From Flavobacterium sp. I-STPP5a (GTDB lineage: Bacteria; Bacteroidota; Bacteroidia; Flavobacteriales; Flavobacteriaceae): 64,000 bases of DNA. Each line of letters starts with the position of its first letter. Position 1 is the stretch's first letter. Where the stretch lies: positions 157,889-221,888 of the forward strand of contig NZ_VHLM01000019.1 of NCBI RefSeq assembly GCF_009764685.1. The letters are read 5' to 3'. A program made the translations under genes and the position numbers. Below are positions 25,522-33,777 of this stretch, piece after piece. The notes beneath the pieces are model-generated. The model did no database searches. It was not told where the DNA came from and saw only the letters and a list, made by a program, of their open reading frames with translations.

Positions 25522-25668
25522 ACTCTTTCATTAACCTTGTTTTCATGCTCCAGTTTTGTCTCAAATAGCATAAGATAGAACTAGAAATAAGGTTAATAAA
25601 AGATAAAAAAGTATAATTAATAAACTACTATAAAAACGAGACGAAATCTGAAAAACCATATGAGTAGC
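25522..25668 (+). repeat. Replicated promoter block, diverged copy without its gene
   Basis: It starts near TCTTTCATTAACCTTGTTTT and ends with ACTACTATAAAAACGAGACG and CATATGAGTAGC. It matches the 3' parts of copies 2 and 3 but lacks the hairpin and the three operator repeats. The ATG at 25670 opens only about 20 codons before running into the next block, so its gene seems to have been deleted. Confidence 0.65.
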
Positions 25669-25742
25669 TATGAAATTCCTGAAGATGTTAAAATCATATA
25701 AAGGTTTACTATTTGAAATAGCCTTTTATTCTCTCAAACTAC

Positions 25743-25968
25743 TTAAAAATCTTCCCCACGGGAAGGTTTTTTATTTTATACTGATTCGTAATTTTCAGTC
25801 ACACCTCTTTTTCTTGCTATTCACAACAGAGAGTCTTCCATTCATGACATCTTTTTTATTAACCTCATTTTCAATGATTAATTTTATCTCAGAAAACAAA
25901 ACCTAGAGTTAGAAAATTGTTTTCAAAAAGTAGAGTTTATAAACTACTATAAAAACGAGACCAAATTG
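25743..25968 (+). repeat. Replicated terminator/promoter block, copy 3, no gene
   Basis: The hairpin (25745-25778), three operator repeats (AGTCACACC at 25797, ATTCACAAC at 25819, ATTCATGAC at 25840; 22 and 21 bp apart) and TTATCTCAGAAAACAAAACC are all present. The -7 region reads TTTATTAA and the CTAGCGCTAG palindrome is broken (CTAGAGTTAG). No gene follows, only transposase fragments. Confidence 0.78.
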
Positions 25969-26011
25969 ACACCATTTTCTAAAATTTCAATAGCCAAGCT
26001 AATTAATTTTT

Positions 26012-26216
26012 TCAATCCTTTACTTCTTCCTTTTTAATTTCTTCGGGACCTGCAATCACAAACTCATCACGTGAACAATACCTGTTTGGCTTTTTAAAAT
26101 GTTTTAGATACCTGTCCGAGTTATGTTTCTGAACCGCTGTTGAAATCATAGAATCATCTAGTAAAAAAAACAACTGTCTGAAAAGAGATTTAGTTGAAAA
26201 TACTTTTTTTACCCAT
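26012..26216 (-). pseudogene. N-terminal fragment of IS4-type transposase
   Basis: Reading leftward from ATG 26216 (MGKKSIF), then after a frameshift: KSLFRQLFFLLDD, STAVQKHNSDRYLKHFKK, and a foreign tail to a TGA at 26014. The pattern K..F.QL...L....F...V..+..D+Y.K.F matches the N-terminus of IS4-family transposases common in Bacteroidota. The catalytic DDE part is absent. Confidence 0.65.
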
Positions 26217-26284
26217 CGTTATTTGAATTTTGTAACTCTAAATTACGATGTTTTTAAGAAGCCATTAATTTTGCTTCTTTTAGA

Positions 26285-26545
26285 TCAGACAACAATGTTT
26301 AGAAATAATAGGAAAGGCTATTAGAATTGAAAATTTAAGTTTTTCAAACATAGTTACTGCTGTTGGACTTTCGTTATATCGAGACTTGGTACAAAGTCGG
26401 TTATAGCTGTTTTTACGTTCCCAAATTTATCATCATTACAGCGTTTACAATTATAGCCATTACACCATTTATCTCAGATAAAAATTCTAAACGATCCTTA
26501 TCGTCTTTAAATCTCTAGTTGAACTTTATTGAATACACTCCTCTA
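26285..26545 (-). pseudogene. Degraded IS1595-type transposase fragment
   Basis: Three frames together give FKDDKDRLEFLSEI, KWCNGYNCKRCNDDKFG and YNRLCTKSRYNESPTAVTMFE followed by KLKFSILIAFPII. This is the N-terminal zinc-finger region (CxxC) and the P-T-A-x-T-M-F-E block of IS1595/ISXO2-type transposases. At least two frameshifts are present and the catalytic domain is missing. Confidence 0.72.
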
Positions 26546-26897
26546 AAAATATTGCGCTCTGTTATTTGACAAAGATAATTTATTGCTACCTAAAAGCTTA
26601 AACCTAAATTTTTATTTGAAGTAACCAAAAAAAAGCACAATGATGATGATCCCTTTGGCTCTTTTTTACAAATAAACGCATGCTTGCTTTACTAAATTGT
26701 TATTTGTTAAAATAAATGTTAATACAAGCGTAACTTTTTCAACCTACCTATTGTTTCCCATTGTAAGACTTACAAGTAACCACTTAAAGTTTAAACTATG
26801 TTTTTGCAAAATAGGGATGTAATTAGAAAATACTTCGATCCAATGCTTTTGTTTCATTTTAGGGTAAAATTTTTGAAATCCATAAATACATTTTACA
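26546..26897. other. Gene-free stretch upstream of ECF sigma gene
   Basis: About 350 bp of AT-rich DNA between the IS1595 fragment and the sigma factor start. I see no gene and no clear TAnnTTTG box; GTAAAATTTTTG near 26862 is the nearest candidate. Confidence 0.5.
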
Positions 26898-27482
26898 ATG
26901 TTTACTAATTTTTCTGATGAAGAGCTTGTAGTTATGCTACAAGAGGGACGTACAAAAGCTTTTGATGAGTTATATATTCGATATAGAGATTTGTTAGTGA
27001 ACTATGTTTATAGGCGTGTTAAATCAGTTTCTATTGCCGAAGAAATTGTACAAGAGGTATTTATTACTATTTGGGAGCGCAGAAAAGTATTAGTTATTCA
27101 AAAGAAATTTGCTTCTTACATGTATACCTCAGTGCGATACGCAACCTTAGATTATTTTAAATCTAATACTATAAAAGATGACTTTATTGATGAAGTAGTT
27201 AATTCATATGAGGAATCTCCGAAAACAAATTCTATTGAAGAATATATTTTTTTTGAAGAATTACAAGAAGCTTTAAATAATGCAACACTGCTCTTGCCTA
27301 CTAAGGCACAGGAGGTATTTGTGTTAAGTCGATATAAAAATTATACCAATAAAGAGATATCTGAGGAGTTGAAAATTTCTATAGAAACTGTGAAATACCA
27401 TATTAATTATGCTTTGAAATTAATGCGAACAAATTTGAAGGAATTTTACTTTCTTATTGCTCTGCTTTTTTTTCGATGCTAA
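26898..27482 (+). CDS. ECF sigma factor, FecI-like
   Basis: 194 aa. Sigma region 2 (about 10-85) has ELYIRYRDLLVNYVYRRV and AEEIVQEVFITIWERR. Region 4 (about 130-182) has ALLLPTKAQEVFVLSRY followed by the HTH NYTNKEISEELKISIETVKYHI. It is followed by a FecR gene and SusC/SusD genes, the standard layout in which the outer-membrane transporter signals through FecR to release this sigma factor. Confidence 0.95.
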   Translation: MFTNFSDEELVVMLQEGRTKAFDELYIRYRDLLVNYVYRRVKSVSIAEEIVQEVFITIWERRKVLVIQKKFASYMYTSVRYATLDYFKSNTIKDDFIDEVVNSYEESPKTNSIEEYIFFEELQEALNNATLLLPTKAQEVFVLSRYKNYTNKEISEELKISIETVKYHINYALKLMRTNLKEFYFLIALLFFRC

Positions 27483-27653
27483 TTTTTAACTACATCAAAA
27501 AGTTTCTTGTAAACGTAGAAATGGAGTTAAAATTAAATTTTGGTAAGTAACAGCATGCAGCTCTTTATTTAAGACTTAACATAAAGTTAATATTTCTCTA
27601 CCAACTCAAAAGTATAATTCATAGACATCATTATAGACATAAGTTTTTTTTAA

Positions 27654-28598
27654 ATGACAGATAATTTACATAAAGCAGTAAAAACATTTTTAGAAGGTAA
27701 TTTTTCTGAAGAAGGAGAAAAAATTTTGAATTCTTGGTTTCAAAACTCAAATTCTAATGATCAAAATGACCTTGTAATAACCTCTCCAACAGATTTACAA
27801 AAGGAGATTAAATTTATTAAAAGACGAAAAAATAATTATTTATTTTCTATCAACACAATCCAATTACAAATAGCAGCAACATTGTTAGTCTTCCTATCTA
27901 TTGGTACTTGGTGGATAAGTACAAATCAATCGAATGCTTTTTTGTCTTCTTTTTTTTGTAAAAAAACTGAAACAAGATTTGGTCAAAAAGAAATAGTAAC
28001 CCTAAGTGATGGATCAGTAATCCACTTGAATTCAGGAAGTGTTTTGAAATATCCAAAAAACTTTAGTGGAGCAACTCGAGAAGTATATCTAGAGGGTGAA
28101 GCTTTTTTTGAAGTTGCCAAAGATAAAAAACATCCTTTTATTATTCATACTTCAAAAATGGATACCAAAGTTGTAGGTACCAGTTTTAATATTCGTGCGT
28201 ATCCAAATCATAGAATACAAGAAGTTTCGGTTTTGACAGGAAAAGTTTCAGTCAGTTCAATTGATAATAATAAAAAAATAGCGCTTTTGCCAGGGCAAAA
28301 AATAACGGTATCCAATCAAGATAATACACTAAAAACGCATAACGATATTAATAAAATAGCCATTGGGGCATGGCGAAATAATATCTTGGTTTTTGAAGAT
28401 ACTCCTATAAATGAATTAATAGAAAATATCGAAATCAACTATGGGATTGAAGTTGAGTTCAATAACAATTCATCAAAAAACATTCAAATAAGTGCTCGTT
28501 TTGTTGCATTAGACCCTGACCAAATTATAAATATTCTTTCCAAAACCATTAACGGTTCCTTTACTAAAGAACAAAATAGATATGTAATCAAATTGTAA
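27654..28598 (+). CDS. FecR-family anti-sigma factor
   Basis: 314 aa. A short cytoplasmic N-terminus (about 1-70) is followed by one membrane helix (about 71-88, ATLLVFLSIGTWWIS) and a periplasmic FecR domain (GQKEIVTLSDGSVIHLNSGSVLKYPK, then YLEGEAFFEVAKDKKHPFII and VVGTSFNIRAYP). The C-terminal part (about 225-314, FEDTPINELIENIEINYGIEVEF) is the STN-like segment that contacts the transporter. It sits between sigma and SusC genes and should hold the sigma factor inactive until the substrate is sensed. Confidence 0.95.
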   Translation: MTDNLHKAVKTFLEGNFSEEGEKILNSWFQNSNSNDQNDLVITSPTDLQKEIKFIKRRKNNYLFSINTIQLQIAATLLVFLSIGTWWISTNQSNAFLSSFFCKKTETRFGQKEIVTLSDGSVIHLNSGSVLKYPKNFSGATREVYLEGEAFFEVAKDKKHPFIIHTSKMDTKVVGTSFNIRAYPNHRIQEVSVLTGKVSVSSIDNNKKIALLPGQKITVSNQDNTLKTHNDINKIAIGAWRNNILVFEDTPINELIENIEINYGIEVEFNNNSSKNIQISARFVALDPDQIINILSKTINGSFTKEQNRYVIKL

Positions 28599-28674
28599 GT
28601 CAAAGCGAAATATTATAGAATCGAAGTACCATAAAAACACACTTTAAATTGAAATTAAAAAACCAGTAAAAATC

Positions 28675-31600
28675 ATGAATTTAAAAAGAAAGTTCTATTC
28701 GAAATGGAATGAATTAAAAAGGAATTGTATCGCACAATCCATGTTAGTTTTAATAGTAGCGCTGTGGAGTACCACTGTTTATTCTTCATCTTCTAAAGAC
28801 TTTAGCCCTTCAAAACTAACCATGAAGGTAGAAAACGAGTCATTAAATTTAGTATTTAAAAAAATAGAGAAGCAACTTGATGTTCATTTTTTCTATGAAA
28901 CTTCACAAGTAAATAGTTTGCAAAAAATAAGTTTTGTGGCTAATAATGAAAGTTTACCCAACATATTAGATAAGATCTGTACGCCATTAAACTTGAAATT
29001 TGAAATTATAGATAAAAACATAATTGTAACAAAAGCTTCTGTTCAAAAAAAAGGAACTAAAAATAACTTAACAATTTCTGGAAAAGTAGTAAGTAAAGAA
29101 GACGGTCTGCCTATTCCTGGAGTAATAGTTAAACTAAAAGGAACTAATCTTGCTACTACCACTAGTTTTGATGGTAGTTTCACAATTGCAACTAGTAATG
29201 ATAATGGAGTGTTAATTTTTAACTATTTAGGATACATTACTCAAGAAATTGAAATTAATTCCTCTGTTGCTAACTTGAATGTGATATTAATTCAAGATGC
29301 AAAACAATTACAAGAAGTGGTTGTAATGGGTTATGGTAGTGTCAAAAAATCACAAGTTGTTGGGGCTGTCTCTTCTGTTTCTTTAAAAGAAATATCCAGT
29401 AGAACTTACAATTCTACTGCAGAACTTTTGCAAGGTACAGCTGCTGGTGTAACGGTAATAAATAATGGTGGAGATCCTACTGCACCACCTACCATAAATA
29501 TTAGAGGTATTGGTTCGCTCAATGCTGAGAGTCCTCTTCTAATTTTAGATGGAATTATTTACAGCGGATCAATAAACACTATTAACCCTAATGATATTGA
29601 GTCTATTAGTGTTTTAAAAGATGCAGCGTCTGCTGCAATTTATGGAGCTCGTGCCTCTGGAGGTGTTATATTGATTACTACCAAAAAGGGAAATGCTGAA
29701 CGATTGAATATTAATGTGAATTTTCAATCGGGTATCCAAAGTGTAGCTAAAAAACTAGTTGCTTTGAATGCTGCAGAATATTCAGACGCAATGAATACAG
29801 CTACAGACAACGCTGGATTGCCGAGAATACCTGCATTTAACATTGCAAATGAACCTTCAGCTCGTACCACTAATACAGTATGGATGGATGAAATTTTTCG
29901 GGTAGGACAAGTTAGTGATTTGACTGCTTCAATTGATGGTGGGTCTGAAAAAATGAATTTTTTTGTATCAGGTGGTTATCGAAAAAATGAAGGAATCTTA
30001 TTAAATACTTTCTCTGAAAGATATACAGCAAGGATAAACGCCGCATTTAAAATCACTCCAAAAGTGACCATTGGAGAAAATTTTAATTATTCACTAACCA
30101 ATGGACAATCAGCCAATACTGATAGTGGATATACAGGAGCTATCTTATCTGCCATATTTTATCCCCCTAATGCAACAATTTATAAACAAGATGGTTCCGG
30201 AGAATTTGGTGGAGTCCCTACTAAATATGTCGGTTCGTATGGTGATGTAATCAATCCAGTAGCTTATTTGAAAAGATTAGATAATAGAAATCCAGTATCA
30301 AATATGTTGATCAATCCATTTTTAAATTGGGAAATAATAAAAGGACTTAGTTTTAAATCTAACTGGGGGATAACTCGAATTCAAAACGATAGTAAGATTT
30401 TTGAAACTAAAATTACGGAACCAGGTAAGATATTCGATTTTAATAGATTGACACAATCCTCAACTACATTTACGGATTTATTAAGCGAGCAAACACTTAC
30501 TTTCAATAAGAGCATGAACAAGCATAATTTCTCGGCTTTGTTAGGGTATACGTATCAATCTTCAGAACAAGAATATTTTAGGGTAGAAGGTACGGGATTT
30601 GATAGTGAAGCGCCATCTCAGCGTTATTTGCTTAATGCAAAAACTATTGAACAAAAGGGTGCGGGTAATGATAAAGTGATGGTGCTTTCTTATTTAGGGA
30701 GATTGAATTATTCTTACAATGATAAATATTTGTTTACTGGTATTATTAGAAGGGATGGAACTTCTAAACTTACTAAGGCGAATCGTTGGGAAGTGTATCC
30801 ATCAGTTTCTTTAGGATGGGTTTTGACTAAGGAGAACTTCATGGAAAGTTCAAAAACTATTGTTTCGAATTTGAAGCTAAGAGCTAGTTGGGGACAATTA
30901 GGGAACTTGGGGAGTTTAGGTCCTTATCAATTTAGTGTGCCATTAACACAAACTACTTCATTATTTGGAGCGTCACCAACATTGAATTTTGGCTTTTCGG
31001 AAAAAGAATTATCAAATCCTGAATTGAAATGGGAAAGTTCAGAGCAAAAAAATATCGGTTTAGATTTTGGATTCTTCAAGAATAGTTTTACCGGTTCTAT
31101 TGATGTATTTGAAAAGACCAATAAAGATATGTTGGTTCGAGATCAATTACCGGGTGTAGCGGGAACACCTTCTGGAAGAATTGTTAATTCTGGTGATGTT
31201 CAAAATAGAGGATTGGAATTGAGTTTAGGATACAAAAAAACGAATGGAGCCTTCAAATTTGATATAACCGCAAATGCAGCATTTTTAAAAAATGAAATCG
31301 TTTCTATTAAGGATGGTTTGACAAATCTTGAACCCTTAAATGCCCCTAGGGTAAGAAACTTACCATTAGCAAATATATATCAAGTAGGTAGTTCAATTGG
31401 TGCTTTTTATGGTTTTTCTACACAAGGTTTGTTTCAATCAGATGCTGAAGCTAAAGCATATGTGAATAGTAATGGAGTTGCTTATCAACCCAATGCAAAA
31501 GCGGGTGATATACGCTTTAAAGATCTTAATGGAGACGGAGCAATAAATAATAATGATCGAACTATTTTAGGGAATTCTTTCCCTTCAACGACATACAGTC

Positions 31601-32067
31601 TAAATTTAAACATGAATTATAAGAGATTTGATTTCAATGTTTTCTTCCAAGGTGTTGCTGATGTTAGTGTATTTAATGCCGTTAAATATACAGGTTTAAA
31701 TGGTTCTTTTCCTGGGTATAACTTGTTAGCTGAAACAAAAAATGCATGGTCTCCACAAAACACTAATACCAATATTCCGATTCTTTCAGCAAAAGATAAT
31801 AATAATAATTTCGGACGTATTTCAGATTTTTACATTGAAGATGCTTCTTTTTTAAGATTACGAAATGTGTCTTTTGGTTATACTTTGAATGAAAATTGGG
31901 TACAGCATAAATTGAAGGCTAGAATTTTTGTTTCAGCACAAAACTTATTTACAATTACAAAATATTCAGGTATGGATCCTGAAGTAGGCATAAATAATTT
32001 TGGAACAGATTTAGGAAGATATCCTCTTTCAAGAATTTTTATAACAGGTATCAATTTAACTTTTTAA
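28675..32067 (+). CDS. SusC/RagA TonB-dependent transporter with STN domain
   Basis: 1130 aa outer-membrane transporter. A signal/anchor segment (about 17-38), then an STN signalling domain (about 48-118, LTMKVENESLNLVFKKI to FEIIDKNIIVTK). A carboxypeptidase-like domain (about 128-205), the plug (VVVMGYGSVKKSQVVGAV onward, with VLKDAASAAIYGARASGGV) and a 22-strand barrel follow. It ends in an aromatic residue (INLTF), as outer-membrane barrels do. The STN domain fits regulation through the upstream FecR/sigma pair. The substrate is inferred from the downstream phosphatase and phospholipase genes. Confidence 0.96.
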   Translation: MNLKRKFYSKWNELKRNCIAQSMLVLIVALWSTTVYSSSSKDFSPSKLTMKVENESLNLVFKKIEKQLDVHFFYETSQVNSLQKISFVANNESLPNILDKICTPLNLKFEIIDKNIIVTKASVQKKGTKNNLTISGKVVSKEDGLPIPGVIVKLKGTNLATTTSFDGSFTIATSNDNGVLIFNYLGYITQEIEINSSVANLNVILIQDAKQLQEVVVMGYGSVKKSQVVGAVSSVSLKEISSRTYNSTAELLQGTAAGVTVINNGGDPTAPPTINIRGIGSLNAESPLLILDGIIYSGSINTINPNDIESISVLKDAASAAIYGARASGGVILITTKKGNAERLNINVNFQSGIQSVAKKLVALNAAEYSDAMNTATDNAGLPRIPAFNIANEPSARTTNTVWMDEIFRVGQVSDLTASIDGGSEKMNFFVSGGYRKNEGILLNTFSERYTARINAAFKITPKVTIGENFNYSLTNGQSANTDSGYTGAILSAIFYPPNATIYKQDGSGEFGGVPTKYVGSYGDVINPVAYLKRLDNRNPVSNMLINPFLNWEIIKGLSFKSNWGITRIQNDSKIFETKITEPGKIFDFNRLTQSSTTFTDLLSEQTLTFNKSMNKHNFSALLGYTYQSSEQEYFRVEGTGFDSEAPSQRYLLNAKTIEQKGAGNDKVMVLSYLGRLNYSYNDKYLFTGIIRRDGTSKLTKANRWEVYPSVSLGWVLTKENFMESSKTIVSNLKLRASWGQLGNLGSLGPYQFSVPLTQTTSLFGASPTLNFGFSEKELSNPELKWESSEQKNIGLDFGFFKNSFTGSIDVFEKTNKDMLVRDQLPGVAGTPSGRIVNSGDVQNRGLELSLGYKKTNGAFKFDITANAAFLKNEIVSIKDGLTNLEPLNAPRVRNLPLANIYQVGSSIGAFYGFSTQGLFQSDAEAKAYVNSNGVAYQPNAKAGDIRFKDLNGDGAINNNDRTILGNSFPSTTYSLNLNMNYKRFDFNVFFQGVADVSVFNAVKYTGLNGSFPGYNLLAETKNAWSPQNTNTNIPILSAKDNNNNFGRISDFYIEDASFLRLRNVSFGYTLNENWVQHKLKARIFVSAQNLFTITKYSGMDPEVGINNFGTDLGRYPLSRIFITGINLTF

Positions 32068-32085
32068 TTATAAAATAAAGAAAAA

Positions 32086-33621
32086 ATGAAAAAAACAATT
32101 CTCTTATTTTTTGGTTCCCTCGTGTTTTTCTTATTTATGGGATGTGAAAATGAGCTTGATTTAGAACCGCAAGGAGCTCCTTCTAGTGCTAGTTTTTGGA
32201 AAACTCCAGCTGATGCTAAAGCAGGTTTGAATGCAATATATGGTTTGTACAGTGATGATAATATGTATGGTAGAGGTTTTTTTTGGCTCAATAACGCAAG
32301 TGATGATATTGGGACAAAAACTAGAGCGAATGCCGAAAGGATTAAAAATTTTACAGTAGACGGTTCAGAATCGGATACTAAAAATATTTGGGCATTGCAT
32401 TATGAAGTTATGAAACGTTGTAATGATCTATTGCGAAATGCTCCTAAAATCGCAATGGATGAAAAAGTAAAATCAAAAATGGTTGGAGAAGCTTATTTTA
32501 ATCATGCTGTAATGCATTTAGAACTGGCTTACCGTTACGGTGATGAACATGCTGGAATTCCTATTCAAGATAGAGAAAACCCCACGAATATTTACGTGCC
32601 TCGTGCTAAAAATGTAGCAGAAAACTACACCTATATCGCAAATGATTTAATAAAGGCAGCTGAACTTTTACCTTATTTTAATGAACTAACACCCGATAAT
32701 TATGGTCATGCTCACAAAACTGCTGCTTGGGGATATCTAGTAAGAACATATCTGTATGCAAAAGATTGGGACAATGCAATTAAATATGCAAATTTGATTA
32801 TAAGCAGTGGGAAACATAAACTGTTAGACAACTTTGAGGATGTGTTCAAAATTGCAAATAACTGGTCTTCAGAGTATATTTGGTCAGTAACATCCAGCGC
32901 TTCAAATACTAGTTTGGGCTCTATTTTTCCAGGAGTTTGTTTGGAAGATAAAGGCTGGGGAGCCTATAATGGTTGGGGTAATTTCTATCCTACAAAAGAA
33001 TTATTTGACTCTTACCAATCTGGAGATAAAAGAAGAAGTGCTACTATACTTCAAAAAGGCGATAAATTCATTTATTTTGGTCAAGAAGCAATATTCAACG
33101 AGGGCAAATATGTAGCAGGATCTAGTAATAGAACAGGGTACCAATTTAAGAAATATATGGAACCATTTACCTATCCAAAAACAGCCACCAATAGTGTAGA
33201 TATTCGTTATGTTAATGCAAATGGAGACAAGCCTTCAACTGCTTTGAATTTACCCTTATTGCGTTATGCAGATGTTATATTGATGCTAGCCGAATCAAAG
33301 TTAATGAAAGGGCAAAATGCCGATGTTGAAATCAATATGATTCGTAACCGTGCTGGATTGCCTAATATAACTGGTGCTACAATGATAGATTTAAAGAGAG
33401 AAAGACGTTGCGAATTAGCAGGTGAATGGACGGATCGTCATTTTGATCTCGTTCGTTGGGGTGATGCACAAGCGGTATATGCACTTCCTTTACATCATTA
33501 TGACGGTAAGGTTATTTATCCCTCACGAAATTTTAATCCAAAAGTACACCACGTTTGGCCAATACCTCCTGATGAAATTGCTGTAAGTAAAGGAAGTTTA
33601 CCCCAAAATGCTGGTTGGTAA
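32086..33621 (+). CDS. SusD/RagB surface lipoprotein
   Basis: 511 aa. Lipobox FMGC (Cys about residue 20) followed by the SusD pattern: APSSASFWKTPADAKAGLNAIYGLY near the N-terminus, the TPR region with VGEAYFNHAVMHLELAYRYG, and the C-terminal block LRYADVILMLAESKL, RRCELAGEWTDRHFDLVRWG and VWPIPPDEI. It sits on the outer membrane as the lid of the SusC transporter encoded 18 nt upstream. Confidence 0.96.
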   Translation: MKKTILLFFGSLVFFLFMGCENELDLEPQGAPSSASFWKTPADAKAGLNAIYGLYSDDNMYGRGFFWLNNASDDIGTKTRANAERIKNFTVDGSESDTKNIWALHYEVMKRCNDLLRNAPKIAMDEKVKSKMVGEAYFNHAVMHLELAYRYGDEHAGIPIQDRENPTNIYVPRAKNVAENYTYIANDLIKAAELLPYFNELTPDNYGHAHKTAAWGYLVRTYLYAKDWDNAIKYANLIISSGKHKLLDNFEDVFKIANNWSSEYIWSVTSSASNTSLGSIFPGVCLEDKGWGAYNGWGNFYPTKELFDSYQSGDKRRSATILQKGDKFIYFGQEAIFNEGKYVAGSSNRTGYQFKKYMEPFTYPKTATNSVDIRYVNANGDKPSTALNLPLLRYADVILMLAESKLMKGQNADVEINMIRNRAGLPNITGATMIDLKRERRCELAGEWTDRHFDLVRWGDAQAVYALPLHHYDGKVIYPSRNFNPKVHHVWPIPPDEIAVSKGSLPQNAGW

Positions 33622-33777
33622 GATTACTTGTTGTTTGTTTATTTTTTAAAATCTCCAAGTTGCAATACAATGTAACTTGTGAGGTTTTACTATGATTTAA
33701 AAATAGCCATTTATTGTTTACAGTAACTGGCTATTTGTTTTACCCATGTAAATTATTTTATATAAATCAAATTCAAA

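Noticed and set aside
25670..25906. 78-codon ORF behind the diverged promoter block
   Set aside because: It runs straight through the hairpin and operator repeats of the next promoter block, so it is not a normal gene; only a short gene remnant at its start is possible.
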